NCBI GenBank assembly: GCA_028694545.1
Contig: JAQVKV010000063.1
Coordinates: 1-8,204 of the forward strand
From: Zavarzinia sp.
GTDB lineage: Bacteria; Pseudomonadota; Alphaproteobacteria; Zavarziniales; Zavarziniaceae
Direction: 5' to 3'
DNA length: 8,204 nt
Shown: positions 1-6,610 of the stretch, piece after piece
How the letters are laid out: every line of letters starts with the position of its first letter
How positions within the stretch are numbered: the stretch's first letter is position 1
Translations under genes and position numbers: made by a program
The notes under the pieces: generated by a model
What the model saw: only the letters and a program-made list of their open reading frames with translations
The model's database searches: none
Told to the model about the DNA's origin: nothing

Positions 1-2
1 AG

Positions 3-650
3 CAGGGGCGTCTCGTCGCCGCGCTGGGCAAGGGCGACGCGGTCGCGGGCGCGCTCTACGAGGCGGGTTTCGGCGCGGTTTCGGACGCCTATCGCGCCGT
101 GAAGCAGGCAACGGGCACGACACCCGCCCGGTTGCGCGCCGTGGGCTTCGACCTGTGGTGGGGGATCGTGCGCACGGTACTGGGCCTGACCCTGGTCGCC
201 GCGACGGAGGAGGGGATCGCCGCCCTCTTCATGGGGGACGATGAGGGGACGCTGGCCGCCGATCTGGCGCTGCGCTTTCCGAAGGCGCGGCTGGTGCGGG
301 ACGAGGGGCGTCTCGCCCCCCTGCTGGAGGCCGTGGCGGCGCGGGCGGCGGCACCGGGGCTGGCGGCGGATCTGCCCCTCGACCTGCGGGGTACCGCCTT
401 CGAGATCGCCGTCTGGCAGGCCCTGCGCGCCATCCCGGTGGGCGAGACCAGGACCTATGGCGCGCTGGCGGCGGCGATCGGCAAACCCGGCGCGGCGCGG
501 GCCGTTGGCAGGGCCTGCGGCGCCAATCCGGTCTCGATCCTGGTGCCCTGTCACCGCGCGGTCGGTGCCGACGGCTCCCTTACCGGCTACCGGTGGGGCA
601 CGGCGCGGAAGCGGCGCCTGCTGGAAATGGAGCGTGACGCGACGTCCTGA
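3..650 (+). CDS. ada: Ada-type methylated-DNA--[protein]-cysteine S-methyltransferase, C-terminal part (5' end outside window)
   Basis: This enzyme repairs O6-alkylguanine in DNA by moving the alkyl group onto its own cysteine in a suicide reaction. The reading frame is open to the left edge, and 215 residues are visible. The first ~35 visible residues (ALGKGDAVAGALYEAGFG, then TGTTPARLR) look like the second half of an AraC-type helix-turn-helix. This indicates the bifunctional Ada regulator/repair protein rather than stand-alone Ogt. The methyltransferase domain follows: a ribonuclease-like N-terminal part, then GETRTYGALA, the RAVGRA arginine-finger region and the active-site motif ILVPCHRAVG, with the acceptor Cys codon at 549-551. 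It ends with GYRWG and RKRRLLEMER, as is usual for Ada. A GTG at 99 is in frame but falls inside the helix-turn-helix, so it is unlikely to be the start. The N-terminal zinc/phosphotriester-methyl domain cannot be seen, so full Ada architecture is inferred. The family call is near certain. Confidence 0.93.
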   Translation, partial: QGRLVAALGKGDAVAGALYEAGFGAVSDAYRAVKQATGTTPARLRAVGFDLWWGIVRTVLGLTLVAATEEGIAALFMGDDEGTLAADLALRFPKARLVRDEGRLAPLLEAVAARAAAPGLAADLPLDLRGTAFEIAVWQALRAIPVGETRTYGALAAAIGKPGAARAVGRACGANPVSILVPCHRAVGADGSLTGYRWGTARKRRLLEMERDATS

Positions 651-904
651 GGCGATTTGTTCCTCGCCGGAACGACCTTCGGGTGTAGGCTGTTCTGGGT
701 CCTTCCGCTGCGCAGCAAGACAATGCTTGTTTGCCATGGTCCCTTTTGTAATAGTGCGCGCCTGAAAAAGGGTCCGTCGCGACCGATGGGGGCCACCATC
801 GGGTGAGGCGGGCAAACAAGAAACGGGACATTGATCTGCACTCGGCGCCGGATCTTGGGTTGCGCCATCCATTCGGATCGTCGGGGAGCCTCGGGAATTA
901 CGCC
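651..904. other. Non-coding gap between ada and the oxidase subunit IV-like gene
   Basis: No credible gene is seen here. An in-frame GTG at 803 would add 34 residues to the downstream small protein, but that extension does not look like the family and the GTG lies in a hairpin. The first part holds a short hairpin after the ada stop (GTTCC 659-663 with GGAAC 669-673) and a 10-bp palindrome GCTGCGCAGC at 707-716. Neither is followed by a T-run, so no clear intrinsic terminator for ada is visible. The stretch 727-754 is locally AT-richer and has TTGTTT (727-732) and TAATAG (749-754) 16 bases apart, plus an alternative TGTAAT at 747. This is at best a weak promoter candidate. The inverted repeats at 738-802 are listed separately. 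Some promoter for the downstream genes probably lies in this gap. Confidence 0.5.
738..802 (+). promoter_or_regulatory. Tandem, partly overlapping inverted repeats upstream of the oxidase subunit IV-like gene
   Basis: Three inverted repeats sit close together. Repeat A pairs 738-747 (GGTCCCTTTT) with 766-775 (AAAAGGGTCC), with one mismatch and an 18-base loop. Repeat B pairs GGTC 771-774 with GACC 781-784 and contains the palindrome GTCGCGAC at 776-783. Repeat C pairs CCGATGG 783-789 with CCATCGG 796-802 perfectly around a 6-base loop. A and B share 771-774, and B and C share 783-784, so neighbouring stems would exclude one another if folded as RNA. The hexamer GGGTCC at 770-775 also occurs at 697-702. 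The repeats are read directly from the sequence. A role as a leader structure or as protein binding sites is inference, and no known riboswitch was recognised. Confidence 0.4.
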
Positions 905-1021
905 ATGAACATGGACATCACCGAACATCGGAAGACTTACGCGCTGTTCATGAGCCTGACCAAATGGGGGATCGTCAGCCTGATCGCCCTTCTGGTGCTC
1001 ATGGCGATCTTCCTGCTCTGA
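905..1021 (+). CDS. Small aa3-type cytochrome c oxidase subunit IV family protein (38 aa)
   Basis: This is a one-helix membrane protein of the bacterial aa3 oxidase subunit IV family (Pfam COX4_pro_2 type; the Paracoccus member is known as ctaH). In that family the subunit packs on the core oxidase, with no known catalytic role. The visible signature is a short polar N-terminus MDITEHRKTYALFMSLTKW followed by one hydrophobic segment at about residues 21-38, ending in FLL. The length fits this very small family. ATG 905 is chosen; a second ATG at 911 would give MDITEH and is equally plausible. The ribosome binding site is weak (GGGA around 893-896). No other oxidase gene is visible, so this is an orphan subunit gene. 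It lies 79 bases before pntAA on the same strand, with a terminator-like hairpin between them. Too small for many gene finders, but the motif is convincing. Confidence 0.82.
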   Translation: MNMDITEHRKTYALFMSLTKWGIVSLIALLVLMAIFLL

Positions 1022-1029
1022 TCTCGGAC

Positions 1030-1081
1030 GGGCGCTGCGCCGGCCGGTCGGGCCGGGCTAGCGCCCTTTCACTTCTTTATT
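1030..1081 (+). terminator. Hairpin with T-rich tail between the oxidase subunit IV-like gene and pntAA
   Basis: The outer arms GGGCGCT (1030-1036) and AGCGCCC (1060-1066) are perfect complements. Inside them CCGGCC (1040-1045) pairs with GGCCGG (1051-1056) around the loop GGTCG. The two stems are separated by a 3x3 internal loop, giving 13 GC-rich pairs in all. The 3' arm is followed by TTT, then CACTTCTTTATT, a T-rich but interrupted tail. It begins nine bases after the stop of the small upstream gene and ends 20 bases before the pntAA start. It could be an intrinsic terminator, a partial terminator/attenuator, or an mRNA-stabilising structure. The interrupted T-run makes full termination uncertain. 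Confidence 0.55.
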
Positions 1082-1100
1082 GCTCAAGTCTGGGGGCCAG

Positions 1101-2237
1101 ATGAGGATTGCCATTCCAAGGGAGCGGCGGCCGAACGAAAAGCGTGTCGCCGCATCGCCCGAATCCGTCAAGAAGCTGATCGCGCTCGGTGCCGAGATCG
1201 TGATCGAGACCGGGGCCGGTCTCGAATCCGCAGTCACGGACGAGGCCTTCGCGGCCGCCGGCGCCACGATCGCGCCGGATCTCGCTTCGACCCTGAACGG
1301 GGCCGACGTGGTGTTCCACGTCCAGCGTCCGATGCCCGAGGAACTGCCGCTCATGAAGCGTGGCGCCGTCCTCGTCGCCGGTCTCAACCCCTATGCGGAT
1401 CGTGACAGCGTGAAGGCCTATGCCGATGCCGGCATCGATGCCTTCGCCATGGAATTCGTGCCGCGCATCACGCGCGCCCAGTCCATGGACATCCTGTCGT
1501 CGCAGGCGAACCTCGCGGGTTACCGCGCGGTGATCGACGCGGCTTATGAATACTCCCGCGCCATCCCGATGATGATGACCGCGGCGGGCACGGTTGCGCC
1601 CGCGCGGGCGCTCATCATGGGTGTCGGCGTCGCCGGCCTGCAGGCCATCGCGACGGCGAAGCGCCTCGGCGCCATCGTCTCGGCGACCGACGTGAGCCCG
1701 GCTACCAAGGAACAGGTGGAATCGCTCGGCGGTACCTTCGTCGCGGTCATGGACGAAGAGTTCAAGAACGCGCAGACCGCCGGCGGCTACGCCAAGGAAA
1801 TGTCCAAGGAATATCAGGCGAAGCAGGCGACCCTGATCGCGGACACCATCAAGAAGCAGGACATCGTGATCACCACCGCGCTGATCCCGGGCCGGCCCGC
1901 GCCGGTGCTGGTCTCGGCCGAGATGGTCGCGACGATGAAGCCGGGTTCGGTGATCGTCGACCTCGCTGTCGAACAGGGTGGCAACTGCCCCCTGTCGAAG
2001 CCGGGCGAGATCGTCGTGACCGAGAATGGCGTGAAGATCGTCGGCCACATCAACGTGCCGAGCCGGACTTGCGTCGATTCCTCGCAGCTCTTCGCGAAGA
2101 ACCTGCTCAACTTCATCACGCCGCTGGTCTCCAAGGAGACGAAGCAGCTCGCGATCGACTGGGAAGACGAGATCATCAAGGCGTCCATCCTGACCAAGGG
2201 CGGCGCGGTGGTCCATCCCGCCTTCGCTTCGGCCTGA
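1101..2237 (+). CDS. pntAA: NAD(P) transhydrogenase subunit alpha part 1 (soluble NAD(H)-binding domain I)
   Basis: This is the NAD(H)-binding domain I of the proton-translocating transhydrogenase, which passes hydride from NADH to NADP+. It is 378 residues, soluble and without membrane segments, matching the separate PntAA of Rhodospirillum rubrum. It begins MRIAIPRERRPNEKRVAASP, typical of the alanine dehydrogenase/PNT N-terminal fold. The conserved Arg-Gln-Asp loop is present as R122, Q127 and D130 (RITRAQSMD), followed by ILSSQANLAGYRAVI. The Rossmann motif GVGVAGLQAIATAKRLG starts at G174, D197 lies at the second strand, and the mobile-loop tyrosine Y230 is in TAGGYAKEM. The C-terminus GGAVVHPAF is standard. 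ATG 1101 is preferred over the in-frame TTG at 1080 because the family begins at MKIAIP/MRIAIP and GGGGG lies at 1092-1096. The stop codon forms part of the pntAB ribosome binding site (TGAGGAG), which suggests coupled translation. Confidence 0.97.
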   Translation: MRIAIPRERRPNEKRVAASPESVKKLIALGAEIVIETGAGLESAVTDEAFAAAGATIAPDLASTLNGADVVFHVQRPMPEELPLMKRGAVLVAGLNPYADRDSVKAYADAGIDAFAMEFVPRITRAQSMDILSSQANLAGYRAVIDAAYEYSRAIPMMMTAAGTVAPARALIMGVGVAGLQAIATAKRLGAIVSATDVSPATKEQVESLGGTFVAVMDEEFKNAQTAGGYAKEMSKEYQAKQATLIADTIKKQDIVITTALIPGRPAPVLVSAEMVATMKPGSVIVDLAVEQGGNCPLSKPGEIVVTENGVKIVGHINVPSRTCVDSSQLFAKNLLNFITPLVSKETKQLAIDWEDEIIKASILTKGGAVVHPAFASA

Positions 2238-2247
2238 GGAGAAGACC

Positions 2248-2550
2248 ATGGTCGATGAATTCATTTTCTTCCTCTCCATCTTCGTCCTGGCCGTCTTCGT
2301 CGGCTATTACGTCGTCTGGAGCGTGACGCCCGCCCTGCACACCCCGCTGATGGCCGTCACCAACGCGATCTCCTCGGTCATCATCGTCGGCGCCATCGTC
2401 GCCGTCGCGGTGCCCGGCCTGACCAGCGAGAACTGGTTCTCGAAGGCCCTCGGCTTCGTCGCCGTGGTCTTCGCCGCCGTGAATATCTTCGGCGGGTTCA
2501 TGGTCACGAGCCGAATGCTCGCCATGTACAAGAAAAAAGAGAAGAAGTGA
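2248..2550 (+). CDS. pntAB: NAD(P) transhydrogenase subunit alpha part 2 (membrane domain II, first part)
   Basis: This 100-residue integral membrane protein supplies the alpha-side helices of domain II, which forms the proton channel with PntB. Three hydrophobic segments are seen at about 4-25, 36-57 and 67-88. Between the first two is the family hallmark TPALHTPLMAVTNAISSVII. The C-terminus is basic (MYKKKEKK), consistent with a cytoplasmic end. It is shorter than the R. rubrum subunit (139 residues as I recall), mainly because it lacks an N-terminal extension; nothing suggests truncation. The ribosome binding site GGAG (2238-2241) is six bases from ATG 2248, and the gap after pntAA is only 10 bases. 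It must act in a complex with PntAA and PntB. Confidence 0.96.
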   Translation: MVDEFIFFLSIFVLAVFVGYYVVWSVTPALHTPLMAVTNAISSVIIVGAIVAVAVPGLTSENWFSKALGFVAVVFAAVNIFGGFMVTSRMLAMYKKKEKK

Positions 2551-2563
2551 GGAGTAGACGTCG

Positions 2564-3988
2564 ATGAACGCCAATCTCGCCGCCCTTCTCTACCTCGTCT
2601 CCGGGGTGCTCTTCATCCTGGCGCTGCGCGGCCTGTCCTCGCCCGCCACCTCCCGCACGGGTAACCGTTACGGCATGATCGGCATGACCATCGCGGTCGT
2701 GACCACCCTGCTGTCCAGCAAGGTCCTGCCGGGCCTCGACGTGACCACGATCGCCATGATCCTGGTGGCGCTGGCCATCGGCGGTGGCATCGGCGCGGTG
2801 ATCGCCAAGCGCGTCGCCATGACCTCCATGCCCCAGCTCGTCGCGGCCTTCCACAGCCTCGTTGGCATGGCGGCGGTGCTGGTCGCCTTCGCGGCCCTGT
2901 ATTCGCCGGAAAACTACGGTATCGGCACCCCGGGCCACCTGCACGCGCAGAGCCTGATCGAGATGGGTCTTGGTGTCGCCATCGGCGCCATCACCTTCTC
3001 GGGTTCGATCATCGCCTTCGCCAAGCTGAACGGCAATATGTCGGGCTCGCCGATCATGCTGCCGGCGCGTCACCTGCTGAATATCCTGATCGCCGCCGCG
3101 ATCGTCGGCCTCGTCGCCTATTTCATCGTCTCGGGCGGTGAGGCGCTGTGGGCTTTCTGGCTGGCGACCGCGCTGTCCTTCGTGATCGGCATCACCCTGA
3201 TCATCCCGATCGGTGGCGCCGACATGCCGGTGGTCGTGTCCATGCTCAACTCCTATTCGGGTTGGGCGGCGGCCGGCATCGGCTTCACGCTGCAGAACAC
3301 GGCGCTGATCATCACCGGTTCGCTGGTGGGCTCGTCGGGCGCGATCCTGTCCTACATCATGTGCAAGGGCATGAACCGTTCGTTCCTGTCGGTCATCCTC
3401 GGCGGCTTCGGCGCCGACGCCGATGCCGGCGCGGCGGCCGGTGGTGTTCGTGAGGCCCGTCCGGTGAAGCAGGGCTCGGCCGACGACGCCGGCTTCATCA
3501 TGAAGAACGCCGGTTCGGTCATCATCGTCCCGGGTTACGGCATGGCGGTGTCCCAGGCGCAGCACGCGCTGCGCGAAATGGCCGACTTCCTGAAGGAAGA
3601 GGGCGTGAAGGTCTCCTACGCCATCCATCCGGTGGCGGGGCGCATGCCGGGTCACATGAACGTGCTGCTGGCCGAAGCCTCGGTCCCCTACGACGAAGTG
3701 TTCGAGCTTGAGGACATCAACTCGGCCTTCTCGCAGACGGACGTGGTCTTCGTCATCGGCGCGAACGACGTGACCAATCCGGCGGCCAAGACCGACAAGA
3801 CCTCGCCGATCTACGGCATGCCCATCCTCGAGGTGGACAAGGCGAAGACGGTGCTGTTCGTGAAGCGCGGCATGTCGTCGGGCTATGCCGGCGTCGACAA
3901 CGAGCTGTTCTTCCGCGACAACACCATGATGCTGTTCGGCGACGCCAAGAAGGTGACCGAAGACATCGTGAAGTCCTTCGGCCACTGA
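2564..3988 (+). CDS. pntB: NAD(P) transhydrogenase subunit beta (membrane domain II plus NADP(H)-binding domain III)
   Basis: This 474-residue beta subunit carries the remaining proton-channel helices and the NADP(H) site. Residues ~5-280 contain many hydrophobic helices. Within them are H97 (AAFHSLVGMAAV), matching the conserved channel histidine of the E. coli beta subunit, and GGADMPVVVSMLNSYSGWAA with D220 and N229. An Ala/Gly-rich hinge (~283-308) links to soluble domain III. There GYGMAVSQAQ (324-333), HPVAGRMPGHMNVLLAEA (355-372), GANDVTNPAA (399-408, including D401) and KRGMSSGYAGVDN (434-446) are all intact. The length matches the family. ATG 2564 follows GGAG (2551-2554) and lies 13 bases after the pntAB stop, so the three genes form one operon. 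No missing key residues were noticed. Functionally the complex uses the proton gradient to drive NADPH formation. Confidence 0.97.
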   Translation: MNANLAALLYLVSGVLFILALRGLSSPATSRTGNRYGMIGMTIAVVTTLLSSKVLPGLDVTTIAMILVALAIGGGIGAVIAKRVAMTSMPQLVAAFHSLVGMAAVLVAFAALYSPENYGIGTPGHLHAQSLIEMGLGVAIGAITFSGSIIAFAKLNGNMSGSPIMLPARHLLNILIAAAIVGLVAYFIVSGGEALWAFWLATALSFVIGITLIIPIGGADMPVVVSMLNSYSGWAAAGIGFTLQNTALIITGSLVGSSGAILSYIMCKGMNRSFLSVILGGFGADADAGAAAGGVREARPVKQGSADDAGFIMKNAGSVIIVPGYGMAVSQAQHALREMADFLKEEGVKVSYAIHPVAGRMPGHMNVLLAEASVPYDEVFELEDINSAFSQTDVVFVIGANDVTNPAAKTDKTSPIYGMPILEVDKAKTVLFVKRGMSSGYAGVDNELFFRDNTMMLFGDAKKVTEDIVKSFGH

Positions 3989-4002
3989 GCCGGGACGCAG
4001 AC

Positions 4003-4036
4003 AAGGGGCCGCGCTGGCGACAGCGCGGCCCTTTTT
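4003..4036 (+). terminator. Intrinsic terminator of the pnt operon
   Basis: A perfect 11-bp GC-rich stem (GGGCCGCGCTG 4006-4016 with CAGCGCGGCCC 4021-4031) closes on GCGA, a stable GNRA-type tetraloop. It is followed directly by five T residues (4032-4036), and two or three more pairs can form at the base (AAG 4003-4005 with TTT). It starts 14 bases after the pntB stop codon. The other strand lacks a T-run, so it should act on + strand transcripts only. Confidence 0.93.
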
Positions 4037-4048
4037 CATTTGAGCGGG

Positions 4049-4159
4049 GCGTTCCCCCTCACCCCGGCCCTCTCCCCCTGAAGGGGGCGAGGGAGCCGAT
4101 AACGTGCGGGCTATGCCCCCTCGCCCCCTTGGGGGAGAGGGATGGGGTGAGGGGGACGC
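4049..4159. repeat. REP-like nested palindrome between pntB and tex
   Basis: The outer arms 4054-4078 and 4131-4155 are inverted copies matching at 23 of 25 positions (CCCCCTCACCCC, two mismatches, CCCTCTCCCCC). They extend outwards through GCGT (4049-4052 with 4156-4159) past a one-base bulge. Inner arms 4081-4096 and 4115-4130 continue the pairing with one mismatch, after a two-base TG bulge, leaving an 18-base centre. Each half can also fold on itself: CCCCCT-GA-AGGGGG on the left and CCCCCTTGGGGG on the right. Thus one long hairpin and a pair of short hairpins are alternatives. This resembles the intergenic CCCTCTCCC/GGGAGAGGG repeats common in proteobacterial genomes, but no second copy or REP-associated transposase is visible here. 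It lies after the pnt terminator and ends 77 bases before the tex start. Confidence 0.75.
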
Positions 4160-4236
4160 GGCATCAAGCACGAATGGTTCCCCCGCCGCCGGCTTTGCCC
4201 TAAGGTCCCCGACCCGATCCCTTGCAGGCAGGAATC

Positions 4237-6558
4237 ATGGCCGTCGACTCTCCCCGTATCGCCCGTACCATCGCCGCCGAGATCTTGGCGAAACCCGATC
4301 AGGTGAATGCCGCGATCGAGCTTCTGGACGGCGGCTCGACGGTGCCCTTCATCGCGCGCTACCGCAAGGAAGCGACGGGCGGGCTGGACGATACCCAGCT
4401 GCGCACGCTGGAGGAACGGCTGGGCTACCTGCGCGAGCTGGCGGCGCGGCGCAAGACCGTGCTCGAATCGATCGAGGGTCAGGGCAAGCTGACCGACGAG
4501 CTGCGCGCCAAGATCGAGGCGGTGGAGACCAAGGCGGAGCTGGAGGACATCTATCTGCCCTTCAAGCCGAAGCGCCGCACCAAGGCGGAAATCGCCCGGG
4601 AACGCGGCTTCGGCCCGCTGGCGGAAGCGATCCTCGCCGACCGCAGCCTAGTGCCGCAGGACGCGGCGACGGCCTATCTGACCGAAGAGGTGCCCGACGT
4701 GAAGGCGGCGCTGGACGGTGCGCGCGACATCATCATGGAAAGGATGGCGGAGGACGCCGATCTCGTCGGCAATCTGCGTAATTACATGAAGGACAAGGCC
4801 ATCGTCCATGCCCGCCTCGTCGAGGGCAAGGCGGAGGCCGGCGCCAAGTTCAGCGATTATTTCGATCATGCCGAGCCCTGGCGCAAGGTCGCGGGGCACC
4901 GCGCGCTGGCCATGTTGCGCGGCCGGAACGAGGATATCCTCACCCTCGACATCGAGGTCGATCAGGATGTCGACACTCCGGTGAAACCGGTGGAGGCGCG
5001 CATCATGGGCGCCTTCGGCATCGATCCCAAGGCGCCCAATCCGGCCGAGAAATGGCTGGGCGACGTCGCGCGCTGGTGCTGGCGGGTGAAACTGTCCCTG
5101 CATTTGTCCATCGACCTGATGAACGAGATGCGCGAGCGCGCGGAAGACGAGGCGATCCACGTCTTCGCCCGAAACCTGAAGGATCTCCTGCTTGCCGCCC
5201 CCGCCGGCTCGCGCGCGACCATGGGGCTCGACCCCGGCATCCGCACGGGTGTGAAGGTCGCCGTGGTCGATGGCACCGGCAAGCTGCTGGACACGGCGAC
5301 GGTCTATCCCTTCCAGCCGAGGAACGACCTGCGCGGCGCGCAGGCCATACTCGGCCACCTGATCCTGAAGCACAGGGTCGAACTGGTCGCCATCGGCAAC
5401 GGCACCGCCAGCCGCGAGACCGACAAGCTGGCGGCGGATCTCATCGCCGACCTGCCGGCGGAGGCGCGCCCGATCAAGGTCGTGGTTTCGGAGGCCGGTG
5501 CCTCGGTCTATTCGGCCTCCGCGCTGGCGGCGGCCGAATTCCCGGATCTCGACGTTTCCTTGCGCGGCGCCGTCTCGATCGCGCGGCGCCTGCAGGACCC
5601 GCTTGCCGAACTGGTGAAGATCGAGCCGAAGTCGATCGGCGTCGGCCAGTATCAGCACGACGTCGACCAGCATCGCCTGGCGAAGGCGCTGGATGCCGTG
5701 GTCGAGGATGCGGTGAACGCGGTCGGCGTCGACCTGAACACGGCCTCCGCCTCCCTGCTGTCGCGGGTGTCGGGCCTTGGCGCGTCGCTGGCGGAGGCGG
5801 TCGTCGCGCATCGCAACGCCAACGGTCCCTTCGACAGCCGCAAGGACCTGCTGGCGGTCGCCCGCCTCGGCCCCCGCACCTTCGAGCAATGCGCGGGCTT
5901 CCTGCGCATTCCAAACGGGAAGGAGCCGCTGGATGCCTCCTCCGTCCATCCGGAAGCCTATGGCGTCGCCAAGCGCATCGTCGCCGCCTGCGGCCGCGAC
6001 CTGCGCAGCCTGATGGGCGACAGCAAGGCCCTGAAGGCGATGGACCCCGCCGATTTCGTGGACGAGCGTTTCGGCCTGCCCACGGTGAAGGACATCCTGG
6101 CCGAGCTGGAAAAGCCCGGCCGCGACCCGCGCCCCGAATTCAGGACCGCGAGCTTCGCCGATGGTGTCGAGGAAATCACCGACCTGAAACCGGGCATGAT
6201 CCTGGAAGGCACGGTGACCAATGTCGCCGCCTTCGGGGCTTTCGTCGACATCGGCGTGCATCAGGACGGGCTGGTCCATGTCAGTCAGCTGGCCGATCGT
6301 TTCGTGAAGGACCCGGCCGAGGTGGTGAAGGCCGGCGATGTCGTGAAGGTGAAGGTGCTGGAGGTCGACGTGAAGCGGAAGCGCATCTCGCTGACCATGC
6401 GCAAGGGAGAGGCCCCGCCCCGTGAAGCCGGCCGCCCCCGGGACAACGGGCCGCGCAACGATGGCCCCCGTCGGGGCCCGATGCCGCCGAAGCGCGAGGA
6501 GCGCGGCCAGCAGGGGTCCTTCGGAGCGGCACTGCTGGATGCCATGCGGCGGAAATAG
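4237..6558 (+). CDS. tex: Tex family transcription accessory / RNA-binding protein
   Basis: Tex is a conserved cytoplasmic nucleic-acid-binding protein related to eukaryotic Spt6 and linked to transcription. The 773 residues are close to E. coli YhgF and Pseudomonas Tex. In order: a helical N-terminal Tex domain with [16 protein letters not shown] (~37-52) and [16 protein letters not shown] (106-121); a YqgF/RNase H-like domain from about 326 with LDPGIRTG (D332) and the hallmark [12 protein letters not shown] (465-476); a helix-hairpin-helix pair at ~499-558 ([34 protein letters not shown]); and an S1 RNA-binding domain at ~650-723 ([24 protein letters not shown]). The last ~50 residues are a low-complexity Arg/Gly/Pro-rich tail, probably disordered. 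ATG 4237 is preferred over the in-frame TTG at 4222 because the protein then begins [13 protein letters not shown] as in the family and AGGA precedes it. No operon partner is evident, and a promoter between 4160 and 4236 is expected but not recognised. Confidence 0.96.
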   Translation: MAVDSPRIARTIAAEILAKPDQVNAAIELLDGGSTVPFIARYRKEATGGLDDTQLRTLEERLGYLRELAARRKTVLESIEGQGKLTDELRAKIEAVETKAELEDIYLPFKPKRRTKAEIARERGFGPLAEAILADRSLVPQDAATAYLTEEVPDVKAALDGARDIIMERMAEDADLVGNLRNYMKDKAIVHARLVEGKAEAGAKFSDYFDHAEPWRKVAGHRALAMLRGRNEDILTLDIEVDQDVDTPVKPVEARIMGAFGIDPKAPNPAEKWLGDVARWCWRVKLSLHLSIDLMNEMRERAEDEAIHVFARNLKDLLLAAPAGSRATMGLDPGIRTGVKVAVVDGTGKLLDTATVYPFQPRNDLRGAQAILGHLILKHRVELVAIGNGTASRETDKLAADLIADLPAEARPIKVVVSEAGASVYSASALAAAEFPDLDVSLRGAVSIARRLQDPLAELVKIEPKSIGVGQYQHDVDQHRLAKALDAVVEDAVNAVGVDLNTASASLLSRVSGLGASLAEAVVAHRNANGPFDSRKDLLAVARLGPRTFEQCAGFLRIPNGKEPLDASSVHPEAYGVAKRIVAACGRDLRSLMGDSKALKAMDPADFVDERFGLPTVKDILAELEKPGRDPRPEFRTASFADGVEEITDLKPGMILEGTVTNVAAFGAFVDIGVHQDGLVHVSQLADRFVKDPAEVVKAGDVVKVKVLEVDVKRKRISLTMRKGEAPPREAGRPRDNGPRNDGPRRGPMPPKREERGQQGSFGAALLDAMRRK

Positions 6559-6610
6559 GGGGCCGGTGACGGGCCGACGGGTGGGGCGGTTCGTCAGGCA
6601 ACTGTAAGCA

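Noticed and set aside
831..844. Possible FNR/CRP-type box beginning TTGAT upstream of the small oxidase gene
   Set aside because: Only the left half-site is present; the right half reads ACTCG instead of an ATCAA-like sequence.
803..904. Longer form of the small oxidase protein starting at GTG 803
   Set aside because: The extra 34 residues do not resemble the family, the GTG directly follows a hairpin, and ATG 905 gives the expected short protein.
1077..2279. Long open frame on the - strand (400 codons) opposite pntAA
   Set aside because: It mirrors pntAA, which has intact family motifs. The translation is rich in Arg/His/Asp/Gly with no recognisable domain, as expected for antisense frames in GC-rich DNA.
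4049..4159. CRISPR-like or tandem repeat interpretation of the C/G-rich runs before tex
   Set aside because: There are only two arms, in inverted orientation and with no spacer series. The structure is a single palindrome.
2504..4171. Long open frame on the - strand (555 codons) opposite pntB
   Set aside because: It lies opposite pntB and runs through the terminator and the palindromic repeat. The product is His/Arg/Asp-rich low complexity with no domain.
5052..6425. 457-codon + strand frame overlapping tex in another phase
   Set aside because: It is a frame-shifted shadow of tex, extremely Arg/Gly/Pro-rich and without domains.
6559..6610. Possible intrinsic terminator for tex
   Set aside because: There are short GC-rich complementary bits (GGCC repeats), but no stable stem followed by a T-run.
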